Positions 29,190-37,929 of a stretch of 64,000 bases of DNA are shown here, piece after piece. This DNA is from Bradyrhizobium sp. B097 (GTDB lineage Bacteria > Pseudomonadota > Alphaproteobacteria > Rhizobiales > Xanthobacteraceae). The DNA lies in assembly GCF_038957035.1 (NCBI RefSeq), contig NZ_CP152412.1, positions 2,910,501 to 2,974,500 of the forward strand. Reading direction: 5' to 3'. How positions within the stretch are numbered: position 1 is the stretch's first letter; every line of letters begins with the position of its first letter. Under the pieces are notes generated by a model that was not told the origin of the DNA, did not search any database, and saw only the letters and a program-made list of their open reading frames with translations. A program made the position numbers and the translations under genes.

Positions 29190-29276
29190 ATGCCGGTCAG
29201 GAGGGCCGTCCGCCTGCTCGAGCAGAAGAAGGTCGACATGGTGATGGGTTTCTTCAATCGCCTCGGCGGGTTCTAA
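29190..29276 (+). pseudogene. Internally deleted remnant of a Liv-type binding-protein gene
   Basis: The 28-codon frame fuses MPVRRA, the first residues of the binding protein at 36551, to VRLLEQKKVDMVMGFF, which matches residues about 92-108 of the same protein, then runs into unrelated sequence and a TAA. The join falls at a short similarity (GGCTGCCCGC against GGCCGTCCGC), as expected for a deletion of about 270 bases in an ancestral second copy. The product has no transporter function. The rest of the 328-base gap around it holds the duplicated promoter and nothing else I can support. Confidence 0.75.
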
Positions 29277-29287
29277 ATCGCAATCTG

Positions 29288-29839
29288 CTATTTCCCCTGC
29301 CGGGCGCTTTCGAGCAGGGTCATGCAGGCGTCGAGACAGGCTGCTGCAATCGTCCGGCCGAGGGGACCCGGCTTCTTGTTCAGCAGCCGATGCATCACCA
29401 CGCCGTGCAGCATCATCATGATCGGATAGGCAATGTGCGCGGCCCTGCTTTCATCGACACCGGCGCGCACGATATGGGTGGTGTATCGTTCGATCTCGCC
29501 GGCCTGCGCACCCGTGGTGACGCGTTCCATCCAGCCGCGCCCGTAGAGCAATTCATAGTCGCGGGGGTGGGTGCTGCCGAACTCGAGATGCCGTACGCAG
29601 GTGTCCTGAAAGTCGCGGGATTTCGCGAGGTAGGCCGAGAAGCGCTGAAACGCGAGCGCGCGTAACGCCGTCAGCAACGCCTCCCGGTCGGCGTAGTAGC
29701 TATAGACCGTTGGCGTCGTGGTGCCTGCTTCCGCGGCGACGCCGCGGATCGTCACGGCCTCCTCGCCGCCCGACTGCCACAGCGTGTCGGCGGCCTTCAA
29801 GATCCTGTGAGGCAGCTCCGGATCGGCAGTTCTCGGCAT
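29288..29839 (-). CDS. TetR/AcrR family regulator
   Basis: A 183-residue repressor with the TetR helix-turn-helix at residues 8-55 (EEAVTIRGVAAEAG then TTTPTVYSYYADREALL) and a C-terminal domain resembling TetR_C_WHG-type ligand domains. Upstream, 21 bases from its ATG, is a perfect palindrome (29860-29874). A broken second copy of its 5' end plus the same operator lies in front of the RND efflux operon at 32 kb. The inference is that it represses both the divergent DUF2798 gene and the efflux operon. Confidence 0.9.
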   Translation of the reverse strand: MPRTADPELPHRILKAADTLWQSGGEEAVTIRGVAAEAGTTTPTVYSYYADREALLTALRALAFQRFSAYLAKSRDFQDTCVRHLEFGSTHPRDYELLYGRGWMERVTTGAQAGEIERYTTHIVRAGVDESRAAHIAYPIMMMLHGVVMHRLLNKKPGPLGRTIAAACLDACMTLLESARQGK

Positions 29840-29859
29840 TGGCCCTCTTGCTTTTACAT

Positions 29860-29874
29860 TGTATAAGTTATACG
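29860..29874. promoter_or_regulatory. TetR operator, copy 1
   Basis: TGTATAAGTTATACG contains the perfect palindrome GTATAA-G-TTATAC in the gap between the TetR gene and the divergent DUF2798 gene. The same palindrome recurs at 31996-32010, followed there by a second overlapping one. Confidence 0.78.
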
Positions 29875-29911
29875 TCGTCTAAATAATAACCCCGTCCCCA
29901 GGAGCAAGCAA

Positions 29912-30148
29912 ATGGCCCTTTCCCCGAAACTGATTGGACCCTCGATCTCCTTGATCACCGGCCTGATCACGTCGACCAGCATGTCGTTCGTCGGTCTCGC
30001 CATGAACTATGGGTTCCAGCCTGATTTCGCCCTGCGCTGGCTGAAGGCCGCGGCAACGAGCTACGTTGTGATCGTTCCGATGTTGATCATCGTCATCCCG
30101 CGGATCCAGCGCTTCGTCATGCGGCAGGCCGGATTGCCGCCGCGCTGA
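29912..30148 (+). CDS. DUF2798 family small membrane protein
   Basis: A 78-residue protein with two hydrophobic helices (about residues 12-30 and 45-65). It matches the DUF2798 pattern, including SFVGLAMNYGF and a basic end after the second helix. It is probably an inner-membrane protein of unknown function. It is the first gene rightward of the TetR operator, and a reductase gene follows after 103 bases, so this set looks like a TetR-controlled unit. Confidence 0.82.
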   Translation: MALSPKLIGPSISLITGLITSTSMSFVGLAMNYGFQPDFALRWLKAAATSYVVIVPMLIIVIPRIQRFVMRQAGLPPR

Positions 30149-30251
30149 GGTCGGGTCGCAGCACAATGCGCACCGTCTCTGGGTTCAAGCCCCCGGGCAT
30201 CACAGATATCAAGCCAGTTCGTCCTTTGAACGCAACCCAAGGGTCAGCAAC

Positions 30252-31169
30252 ATGACGACGAAACACCAGCACGACAAGCCGATTCTCGTGACCGGAGCAG
30301 CCGGCGCTGTGGGCGGCATCGGCCGCAGCCTCACCGAATTCCTGCTCAAGAATGGCCACAAGGTGCGCGCCTTGGTTCGGCGGGAGGATGCGCGCGCCGA
30401 AGCCTTGCGGCGGCTCGGCGCAGAGGTCGTCAAGGGCGACCTGACGGACCTCGCCTCGATGCACCGCGCCATCGAAGGTTGCCGGCGTATCTATTTCGGT
30501 ATGTCTGTCTCGGCGGCTTACCTGGAAGCCACGATCAACACTGCCGCGGTGGCGCGACACCACGGCGTTGAGGCTTTCGTGAACATGTCGCAGATGACGG
30601 TCTCGCAGATGAGCATCAACGAGACCACCGACAGCCCGCAGCACAGGCTGCACTGGCTGGCGGAGCAGGCTCTGGCCTGGTCGGGACTGCCGGTCGTCAC
30701 GGTGCGGCCGACAGTGTTCCTTGAGGGCTTCTTTCTGATGCTCGCCGCCGCCGGCGTGCGGGCCTCCGACGAGTTGGCGCTTCCGATGGGCGATGGCAAG
30801 ACCTCGCCGATCTCGGCGGTCGATGTGGCGCGCGCGGTCGCGGCGATCCTCGACGATCCCGCACCCCATATCGGACGAATCTACGATCTGACGGGGCCGG
30901 AATCCGCCGATCTGAACCACTATGCGCGTGCTTTCTCCGAGGCGCTCGGCAGGCCCATCCGATATCGCGACGTCCCGCTCGCGGCGTGGAGCGAAGGCCT
31001 TCGGCGGGCGGGGTTTCCCGAGCACGTCGTCAGCCATCTCTCGGCCATGACCGAGTTGAACCGGCAGGGGCGTTACGACCGCATGACGGACACCATATAC
31101 AAGCTCACGGGCAAAGCACCGGTGAACACGCGCGATTTCGTGAAGCTCCATGCCGCCGAATTCAAATAG
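30252..31169 (+). CDS. NmrA-like NAD(P)-binding oxidoreductase
   Basis: A 305-residue atypical SDR of the NmrA/HSCARG type. The Rossmann loop ILVTGAAGAVGGIGRSL, RALVRREDARAEALRRLGAE and VVKGDLTDLASMHRAIEG are typical of NAD(P)H-dependent quinone-reductase-like or sensor proteins. A YxxxK motif is absent, as often in this group. The ATG follows the DUF2798 gene on the same strand. It probably acts in the cytoplasm and responds to redox or xenobiotic conditions, fitting the TetR/efflux surroundings. Confidence 0.87.
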   Translation: MTTKHQHDKPILVTGAAGAVGGIGRSLTEFLLKNGHKVRALVRREDARAEALRRLGAEVVKGDLTDLASMHRAIEGCRRIYFGMSVSAAYLEATINTAAVARHHGVEAFVNMSQMTVSQMSINETTDSPQHRLHWLAEQALAWSGLPVVTVRPTVFLEGFFLMLAAAGVRASDELALPMGDGKTSPISAVDVARAVAAILDDPAPHIGRIYDLTGPESADLNHYARAFSEALGRPIRYRDVPLAAWSEGLRRAGFPEHVVSHLSAMTELNRQGRYDRMTDTIYKLTGKAPVNTRDFVKLHAAEFK

Positions 31170-31369
31170 TATAGAGCGGCGCTTTGATGAGGTGCTCGGC
31201 ACCGACCGAAGCGGAATCCGACCGTTGCGGCGCCAGGATGGCGCGCTTTGGATCGAGGCCGTGCAATGGCTCGGCCGACCGAAACTCCGGCGCAACTATC
31301 TGCCCGCGGTCACGCTCTGTCGCCGGTCTGGCGCAAAGCGTATCGGGGCAATCCGACACAGGCAGTCCA

Positions 31370-31831
31370 ATGAGACCGATGAGGGAAGGGCAGGCGCTTC
31401 TGGCACGCTTCGTTCTGCTGCTCTTGTTGAGCGGCTGTGGCGAAGCGGACCAAATTGCTGAGCAGGAGTGTCGTTCTTCGAATGCCCGCAGTTCGGTACT
31501 CAAGACATTTTCGGACGATCAAAATAACAAGCTGGTGACTTTTACTCTCAAATACTCGAGTTCGCTTGAAGCAATGATGAATGCTGCGAAATCGGAAACT
31601 GAAAAATCGGCGATCTTGGACGGTGCAAAGAAAAGCGCTGCCTACAGCCTGGATGGCACGATACTCGTGAAGTCAAGGGACAAGGCAACGCGAGAAGTCA
31701 CGTGCATTGCGATACTGTCCGTTAGCGTCCTGGATACGAGCGCGGAAAAGGAAATAGAATTTCGAGTGAAGCAAACGAGCGACGGAACGCCGCTCGTTTC
31801 AGTCAGTCCTTTCCTTTTTTCGGTAGATTAG
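31370..31831 (+). CDS. Predicted lipoprotein of low GC content
   Basis: The 153-residue product begins with a lipoprotein signal ending in the lipobox LLSGC, so it should be anchored to a membrane by its Cys (about residue 23). The mature part is a charged, Ser/Lys-rich domain with two further cysteines. I know no family. From about 31490 to 31831 the DNA is much more A+T-rich than the neighbours and uses codons such as AAA, AAT and TTT, which suggests recent acquisition. An ATG at 31379 is an alternative start. Confidence 0.6.
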   Translation: MRPMREGQALLARFVLLLLLSGCGEADQIAEQECRSSNARSSVLKTFSDDQNNKLVTFTLKYSSSLEAMMNAAKSETEKSAILDGAKKSAAYSLDGTILVKSRDKATREVTCIAILSVSVLDTSAEKEIEFRVKQTSDGTPLVSVSPFLFSVD

Positions 31832-31890
31832 TCCTGAAACCCCGAGCGGCCATGCTCGGCATTCGGTCTGATGCACAGCGTAGTCGTGCT

Positions 31891-31976
31891 CCGCCTTCTC
31901 GCCGTCCGACTGCCTCCGGGCGTCGGCGGCCTTCAAGATCCTGTGAGCCAAGCTCCCGATCGGCGTTCTGCCGCAT
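31891..31976 (-). pseudogene. Broken copy of the tetR 5' end
   Basis: Read on the reverse strand from an ATG at 31976, the sequence follows the first 28 codons of the TetR gene at 29839 (shared CACAGGATCTTGAAGGCC), but an inserted base near codon 9 shifts the frame and the rest is missing. The match continues outward through the operator, so 31891-32024 corresponds to about 29756-29887. It is a non-functional fragment. Confidence 0.75.
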
Positions 31977-31995
31977 CAGTCCTTGCTTTTACGCC

Positions 31996-32018
31996 GTATA
32001 AGTTATACGTCGTATAAA
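31996..32018. promoter_or_regulatory. TetR operator, copy 2, upstream of the RND operon
   Basis: CGTATAAGTTATACG (31996-32010) is a perfect 15-base palindrome, and TTATACGTCGTATAA (32004-32018) is a second perfect palindrome overlapping it. The first is shared with 29860-29874. It lies 70 bases before the efflux adaptor gene and probably places the operon under the TetR gene at 29 kb. Confidence 0.78.
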
Positions 32019-32087
32019 TAATGGCTCCGTTCCGAGGGACGCGCCGGCGGAAGGACAAGTCAGCCCCTTCCATGACAGGACAACACG

Positions 32088-33260
32088 ATGAACGCTCCTA
32101 AACTATGGATTGCGGGCCTGTCTGCAGCCGTGCTCGCGGTATCAGGCACTTATCTGTGGCGCGAAGGCATTCCGTCCAGCGTCATGAAACCGGCCGCGAA
32201 GTCCGCACCTGCGCGGCCGGTGCCTGTGACGGCCGGTGTGGTGAGGGATCAGGACTTCGCGATTTCGCGCGTAGGGCTCGGCACGGTCCAGGCCTACAAC
32301 ACCGTGACCGTGAAAGCGCGCGTCGATGGCGAGGTGCAAAAGATCGCCTTTCGCGAAGGCCAGGATGTACAGGTCGGCGACCTGATAGCGCAGATCGATC
32401 CGCGGCCCTATCAGGCGCAACTGCATCAGGCCGAGGCCGACAAGGCGCGCGACGAAGCGCTGCTCGCCAATGCCAGGCTGGACCTGGAGCGCTACAGCAA
32501 GCTCGTTGTCAAGGAGTTCGCCACCCGCCAGAGCGTCGATACCCAGGAAGCGCTGGTCGCGCAATATCAGGCTGCGATCGCGCATGATCAGGCGGTGATC
32601 GACAATGCGCGCGTGCAGCTGGGGTATACGACGATCGTCTCGCCACTCGCCGGCCGCACCGGCATCCGCCTGATCGATCAGGGCAACATTGTTCATGCCT
32701 CCGATCCGGGCGGACTTGTCGTCATCACGCAAGTGGCGCCGATCGGCGTGATCTTCACCTTGCCGCAGAAATATCTCCCGGAGATCGTCGATGCGATGCG
32801 GGGCGGGACGCTCGTCGTATCGGCGTACGATCAGGACGACCGCATCAAGCTTGCCGAAGGCCGTCTCGAACTGATCGACAACCAGATCGATCAAGGCACC
32901 GGCTCGATCCGGCTCAAAGCGATCTTTCAAAATCTCGACGGGCGGCTCTGGCCCGGCCAATTCGTCAGCGCCCGTCTGCTGCTCGGCGTCCGCCGCGGAC
33001 CGGTCGTGCCGGAATCCGCGCTGCAATCGGGACCTAACGGCAGCTACGCGTTCGTCGTCCGGCAGGATTCCACGGTCGAACCCCATCTCGTGCGGATCGC
33101 CGCCAGCAGCAACGGCGAGGCGCTGATCGAGAGCGGTCTCGCTGCCCATGAAACCATCGTCGTCGACGGCCATTACAAGCTGCGGCCCGGCGCCCGGGTC
33201 GTGACCGCGCCCGGTCCCGCGCGGGAGCACGCCGCGTCCACGGCCCAGGGCCGAGAATAA
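32088..33260 (+). CDS. RND efflux periplasmic adaptor (MdtA/AcrA-like)
   Basis: The 390-residue membrane-fusion protein has an N-terminal hydrophobic anchor or signal (about residues 5-24) and no lipobox. It then has the split lipoyl domain (VTVKARVDGEVQKIAFREGQ and TTIVSPLAGRTGIRLID), a coiled-coil hairpin between them, and the barrel domains. It links the RND pump to an outer-membrane channel in the periplasm. It starts the operon after a TetR operator, and the pump gene starts 11 bases after its stop. No TolC-like gene is present. Confidence 0.93.
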   Translation: MNAPKLWIAGLSAAVLAVSGTYLWREGIPSSVMKPAAKSAPARPVPVTAGVVRDQDFAISRVGLGTVQAYNTVTVKARVDGEVQKIAFREGQDVQVGDLIAQIDPRPYQAQLHQAEADKARDEALLANARLDLERYSKLVVKEFATRQSVDTQEALVAQYQAAIAHDQAVIDNARVQLGYTTIVSPLAGRTGIRLIDQGNIVHASDPGGLVVITQVAPIGVIFTLPQKYLPEIVDAMRGGTLVVSAYDQDDRIKLAEGRLELIDNQIDQGTGSIRLKAIFQNLDGRLWPGQFVSARLLLGVRRGPVVPESALQSGPNGSYAFVVRQDSTVEPHLVRIAASSNGEALIESGLAAHETIVVDGHYKLRPGARVVTAPGPAREHAASTAQGRE

Positions 33261-33271
33261 GGCGACACGTG

Positions 33272-36200
33272 ATGAATATTTCCGAGCCCTTTATCCGACG
33301 TCCGATCGCAACTGCGCTGGCGATGTCGGGTCTCGCCATGGTCGGCCTCGTCGCCTATCTGCTGTTGCCGGTCGCGCCGCTGCCGCAGGTCGACTTTCCC
33401 ACCATTCAGGTGACGGCCCAGTTGCCGGGCACGAGCCCGGAGACGATGGCCTCTTCGGTGGCAAGCCCGCTGGAGCGGCAGCTGGCGCAGATGTCGGGCG
33501 TAGCCCAGCTCACCTCCGTGAGCGGCATTGGAATATCGGTGATCTCGATCCAGTTCGACCTTGCCCGCAATATCGACGCTGCCGGACAGGATGTGCAGGC
33601 CGCGATCAACGCCGCCGGTGGGCAATTGCCGAAGAATTTGCCGTCACCGCCGACCTATCGGAAGACCAATCCGTCGGACCCGCCGGTGATGGTGCTGGCG
33701 ATGACCTCGGACACCCTGCCGATGACGACGGTCAGCGATCTTGCCGACAACATCTTCGCGCAGCAACTCTCCCAGGTCGACGGGGTCGGTGCCGTGCTGA
33801 TCGCCGGCGCACAAAAGCCCGCTGTGCGCGTTGAAGCCAATCCGCTCGAACTCGCGGGCCGCGGCCTGAGCCTTGAGGATCTGCGGTCGGCCATCGCGAC
33901 CGCCACGCTCAACGCCCCCAAGGGCACGCTGAACGGCCAGCACCAGGGCTTCACGCTTGAGAACAACGATCAATTGTTCAATGCTGCGGGCTATCGGCCG
34001 GTCATCGTCGCCTGGCGCAACGGCTCGCCGGTCCGGCTCGGCGACGTCAGCACCGTGGTGGACGGCGCCGAAAACATTCGCGGGTCCGGCACCTTCAACG
34101 GACAACCGTCGGCCCTCCTCATCATTCAGCGGCAACCCGGCGCCAACGTCATCGACACCGTCGAGCACATCAAGGCGGCGTTGCCGCGGCTGAAGGCCTC
34201 GATCCCGTCGGCCGTCGATGTCCATGTCGTGACCGACCGCACCCAGACCATCCGCGCCTCGGTCGAGGAGGTTCAGTTCACGCTGATGCTCACCATCGCG
34301 CTGGTGGTGATGGTGATCTTTCTGTTCCTGCGCAACGCCTGGGCCACCGTGATCCCCGGCATCACCGTTCCGTTGTCGCTGGTCGGCACATTCGCGGTGA
34401 TGTATGTCCTCGGCTACAGCCTCGACAACCTCTCACTGATGGCATTGACGATCGCGACAGGATTCGTCGTCGACGACGCCATCGTGATGGTCGAGAATGT
34501 GGCGCGCTACCTGGAGCAGGGCCACTCGCCGCTTGCGGCTGCACTGAAGGGGTCGCGCGAAATCGGCTTCACCATCATCTCGATGAGCCTGTCGCTGATC
34601 GCGGCGTTCATTCCGGTATTGCTGATGGGCGGCATCATCGGGCGGCTGTTCCGCGAATTTGCCGTCACGGTGAGCGTGGCGATCCTGGTGTCGGCCGTCA
34701 TCTCACTGACGCTGACGCCGATGATGTGCGCGCAATTGTTGCAGGAGGAAAAGAGCAAGCGGCACGGCCGGCTCTATGCTTTGAGCGAGAGGTTCTTCGA
34801 TGGCATGCTCGCGGCTTACGAATCCGGCCTGCGCTGGGTGCTGCGTCACCGGCGGCTCACGCTGACTGCGACCATCGCGACCATCATCCTGACCGGCTAT
34901 CTCTATGTCCTGATTCCGAAGGGCTTCTTTCCGCAGCAGGACACCGGATTCATCGTCGCCGTATCGGAATCCTCGCAGGACGTTTCCTATCCAGCCATGC
35001 TGGAGCGGCAATCGCAGCTGGAGCGCATTCTGTTGGCTGATCCCGGCATCGACGGCGTGATGTCGGCGGTCGGCGTCGGCAGCGTCAACCAGACCATGAA
35101 TAACGGCCGCATGTTCGTCAATCTCAAGCCCCGCGACCAGCGCGATGCCAATGCGAGCCAGATCATCGACCGGCTGCGGCCGAAACTTGCCGCCGTGCAG
35201 GGAATTGCGCTGTTCATGCAGGCGTCGCAGGACATCAATGTCGGCGGACGCGCGAGCCGCACGCAGTATCAACTCACGCTCCAGGACAGCGATCTCGACG
35301 AGCTCGATCACTGGGCGCCGCTCCTGCTTCGCACCTTGCAGGGAATTCCGTTGCTGCGCGACGTCGCGACCGACCAGCAGATCGCCGGTCCGACCCTGCG
35401 GCTCGAGATCAATCGAGATACGGCATCGCGGCTCGGCGTTGCCACCCAGGCGATCGACGATACGCTCTACGATGCATTCGGACAGCGCAAGGTCGCGCAA
35501 TTCTTCACCCAGCAAAACAGCTATTGGGTGATCCTGGAGGTCGATCCACAGTTCCAGCTCGATCCTGGCGCGCTCGATTTGATCTACGTGCCATCCAGCA
35601 GCGGGCGGCAGGTGCCGCTGAGCGCGCTGGTCGAACAAAAGCGCACCGTACGGTCGCTATCGGTCAGCCATCAGGGCCAGTTCCCGGCGATCACGCTGTC
35701 GTTCAATCTGGCTGCAGGTGCAGCGCTCGGACAGGCCGTCGAGGCGATCGAGAAGGCAAAGCGTGACCTCAACGTCCCGGCCACCCTGATCACCACGTTC
35801 CAGGGCAATGCCCAGGCCTTTCAGGACTCGCTCAAGACCCAGCCTCTCCTGATCCTCGCGGCGCTGATCGCGGTCTATATCATCCTCGGTGCGCTCTATG
35901 AGAGCCTGATCCATCCGATCACGATCCTTTCGACGATCCCCTCAGCTGGCGTCGGTGCGCTTCTCATCCTGATGGCGTTCAACCTCGAGCTCAGCGTCAT
36001 CGCGCTGATCGGCATCATCCTGTTGATCGGGATCGTCAAGAAGAACGCGATCATGATGATCGATTTTGCAATCCATGCCGAGCTGACCGAGGCGATGGAC
36101 CCGGAGGAGGCGATCTTCCAGGCGGCGCTGAAACGCTTCCGCCCGATCATGATGACGACGTTCGCGGCGCTGCTCGGCGCCCTGCCGCTTGCGCTCGGGC

Positions 36201-36382
36201 ATGGGACCGGCGCGGAGATCCGCCAGCCGCTCGGATACGCGATCGTCGGCGGCCTGCTGGTGTCGCAATTCCTGACGCTCTACACGACGCCGGTGGTCTA
36301 CCTCGCGCTGCACCGCTTCAGCCGCAGCCGAGCCCGTAAGATCGTCCCCCGCCCGGTCGAACCGGCGATCGCGGCGGAATGA
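33272..36382 (+). CDS. RND multidrug efflux pump (MdtB/MdtC-like)
   Basis: The 1036-residue inner-membrane pump has the HAE1-family length and layout: the opening NISEPFIRRPIATALAM, two periplasmic porter halves, and twelve helices. The proton-relay aspartates are visible in helix 4 (GFVVDDAIVMVENVARYLE), and the helix 5-6 region and VKKNAIMMIDFA in the second half are conserved. It resembles the MdtB/MdtC subgroup more than AcrB. A GTG codon directly precedes the chosen ATG. It would expel drugs or plant phenolics together with the adaptor encoded upstream. Confidence 0.95.
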   Translation: MNISEPFIRRPIATALAMSGLAMVGLVAYLLLPVAPLPQVDFPTIQVTAQLPGTSPETMASSVASPLERQLAQMSGVAQLTSVSGIGISVISIQFDLARNIDAAGQDVQAAINAAGGQLPKNLPSPPTYRKTNPSDPPVMVLAMTSDTLPMTTVSDLADNIFAQQLSQVDGVGAVLIAGAQKPAVRVEANPLELAGRGLSLEDLRSAIATATLNAPKGTLNGQHQGFTLENNDQLFNAAGYRPVIVAWRNGSPVRLGDVSTVVDGAENIRGSGTFNGQPSALLIIQRQPGANVIDTVEHIKAALPRLKASIPSAVDVHVVTDRTQTIRASVEEVQFTLMLTIALVVMVIFLFLRNAWATVIPGITVPLSLVGTFAVMYVLGYSLDNLSLMALTIATGFVVDDAIVMVENVARYLEQGHSPLAAALKGSREIGFTIISMSLSLIAAFIPVLLMGGIIGRLFREFAVTVSVAILVSAVISLTLTPMMCAQLLQEEKSKRHGRLYALSERFFDGMLAAYESGLRWVLRHRRLTLTATIATIILTGYLYVLIPKGFFPQQDTGFIVAVSESSQDVSYPAMLERQSQLERILLADPGIDGVMSAVGVGSVNQTMNNGRMFVNLKPRDQRDANASQIIDRLRPKLAAVQGIALFMQASQDINVGGRASRTQYQLTLQDSDLDELDHWAPLLLRTLQGIPLLRDVATDQQIAGPTLRLEINRDTASRLGVATQAIDDTLYDAFGQRKVAQFFTQQNSYWVILEVDPQFQLDPGALDLIYVPSSSGRQVPLSALVEQKRTVRSLSVSHQGQFPAITLSFNLAAGAALGQAVEAIEKAKRDLNVPATLITTFQGNAQAFQDSLKTQPLLILAALIAVYIILGALYESLIHPITILSTIPSAGVGALLILMAFNLELSVIALIGIILLIGIVKKNAIMMIDFAIHAELTEAMDPEEAIFQAALKRFRPIMMTTFAALLGALPLALGHGTGAEIRQPLGYAIVGGLLVSQFLTLYTTPVVYLALHRFSRSRARKIVPRPVEPAIAAE

Positions 36383-36435
36383 AATGGTTGGCTATCGACC
36401 CGCCCGTGCGTCCGCGACCATTTGCTGAAGCTTTG

Positions 36436-36550
36436 ATCAGGCCTGCGCCGTGCGGACGCAGCCATCGCGCTTGACATCATCGGCCGCTCCCCTTGTGATA
36501 GGGCGGCACGAAAACAAAAAATGCAGTGCACAATCTCTGGGGAGGGATTC
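36436..36550 (+). promoter_or_regulatory. Promoter and leader of the Liv-type binding-protein gene
   Basis: TTGACA at 36471-36476, a 17-base spacer and TGTGAT at 36494-36499 form a sigma-70-like promoter; the leader ends with GGGGAGGGATTC before the ATG. The whole stretch is repeated at 29073-29189 with promoter spacing preserved, which supports both elements. Confidence 0.72.
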
Positions 36551-37861
36551 ATGCCAGTCAGGAGGGCTGCCCGCTGGCTCGCGGGTCTGTCTGTCGCGAT
36601 TGCGGTGCTCGGTGTGGCTTGTACCGCGCAGGCGCAAGATAAGAAGATCAAGATCGGCGTGATCTTCGATTTGACCGGACCGCTGGCCGGTGGCGGCTCC
36701 GAGCTGCAATATACCGGCGTCAAGATCATGCTCGACCATTACGCCAAGACCGGCGTCGAAGGGTACAAGGTCGAGGCCGTCTATGCCGACGCGCAGAGCA
36801 AGCCCGACATCGCCATCAACGAGGCCGTCCGCCTGCTCGAGCAGGAGAAGGTCGACATGGTGATGGGCTTCTTCTCCTCGGCGCAATGCGTGCCGGTGGC
36901 GGCCCGGGTCGACCAGATGAAGAAGTTCATGTGGATCACGACCTGCATCTCCTCGGGCGTATTCGACGGCAAGAACTACAAATACGTATTCCGCCCGCAA
37001 GCCGCCGGCAACCAGTACGGCATGATGACGACCGACTTCATCGCGCAATACTCGATGTCCAAGCTCGGCAAGGAGCCGAAAGACCTCCGCGTGGCCATCA
37101 TCCATGAGGACGGCGCCTATGGTGTCGACGTCGCCAAGGGCAACGAAGCCGGTGCAAAGAAGGCCGGCTTCAACATCGTGCTCAAGGAGGGCTATTCGGC
37201 GACCGCGCCCGATCTGTCGGCGCTGGTGACCAAACTGAAGCGCGCCAAGCCCGATGTGATCTTCCACACCGGCTACAATCCGGACATTACGCTGTTGTTT
37301 CGCCAGGCGCGCGAGCAGGGGCTGAAGTTCGGCGCCATCGTCGGCCACGGCGCCGGCTATGGCGTCTATGAGAAGCTGAAGGAAGGCCTCGGCGCCGACG
37401 CCAACTATCTCTTCAACACCGACCCGATCTCGATCTGGCTCGCCAACCAGAACGGCATGGATGCCAAGCTGCCGCCGGTCATCAAGATGGTCGGTGAGGA
37501 GTTTGATCGGCTGAAGCCGGGCGTGCCGATCCGCTCCGCCCATGTCGGCATCGGCGCAGCCAACGCCTACGTGTTCCTCGACGACGTGCTGCCGCGCGCG
37601 ATCAAGAAGTATGGCGGCATCGATCCGGATGCGCTGCGCAAGGCCGCGCTGGACACCGATATTCCCGAGGGCGGCACCATGCTCGGTTACGGCGTGAAGT
37701 TCTACGGCGAGGGCGAGCAGTACGCCGGGCAGAACGCGCGCTCGTTCCCGGTGGTGCTGCAATATATCGACGACAAATCCTATGTGGTGTGGCCGAAGAG
37801 CCAGATGCAGCGCGAGACCGTGCTGCCGCTGCCGGCCGGCACCACCTACAGCTACAAATAG
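36551..37861 (+). CDS. Branched-chain amino-acid-type ABC importer, binding protein
   Basis: The 436-residue periplasmic protein has a signal peptide (to TAQAQ, about residue 28) and a two-lobe Leu/Ile/Val-binding fold. Visible are IKIGVIFDLTGPLAGGG, VEAVYADAQSKPDIAINEA and VDMVMGFFSSAQCVPVA. The ATG at 36551 is preferred over one at 36521 because GGGGAGGG lies just ahead. It is the first gene of the operon whose ATPases and permeases lie at 39292-42834; an insertion sequence now separates them. The true ligand may be an amino acid, amide or aromatic acid. Confidence 0.93.
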   Translation: MPVRRAARWLAGLSVAIAVLGVACTAQAQDKKIKIGVIFDLTGPLAGGGSELQYTGVKIMLDHYAKTGVEGYKVEAVYADAQSKPDIAINEAVRLLEQEKVDMVMGFFSSAQCVPVAARVDQMKKFMWITTCISSGVFDGKNYKYVFRPQAAGNQYGMMTTDFIAQYSMSKLGKEPKDLRVAIIHEDGAYGVDVAKGNEAGAKKAGFNIVLKEGYSATAPDLSALVTKLKRAKPDVIFHTGYNPDITLLFRQAREQGLKFGAIVGHGAGYGVYEKLKEGLGADANYLFNTDPISIWLANQNGMDAKLPPVIKMVGEEFDRLKPGVPIRSAHVGIGAANAYVFLDDVLPRAIKKYGGIDPDALRKAALDTDIPEGGTMLGYGVKFYGEGEQYAGQNARSFPVVLQYIDDKSYVVWPKSQMQRETVLPLPAGTTYSYK

Positions 37862-37929
37862 CTCGCACAAGATGACATTAGATCGAATAGCTGCCGCGAA
37901 AAAACTGCGCTCCCTCTCCCGCTTGCGGG

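Noticed and set aside
29190..29276. A genuine 28-residue small protein with a strong ribosome site
   Set aside because: Both halves match separate parts of the binding-protein gene at 36551 joined at a short repeat, so it is a deletion relic rather than an independent gene.
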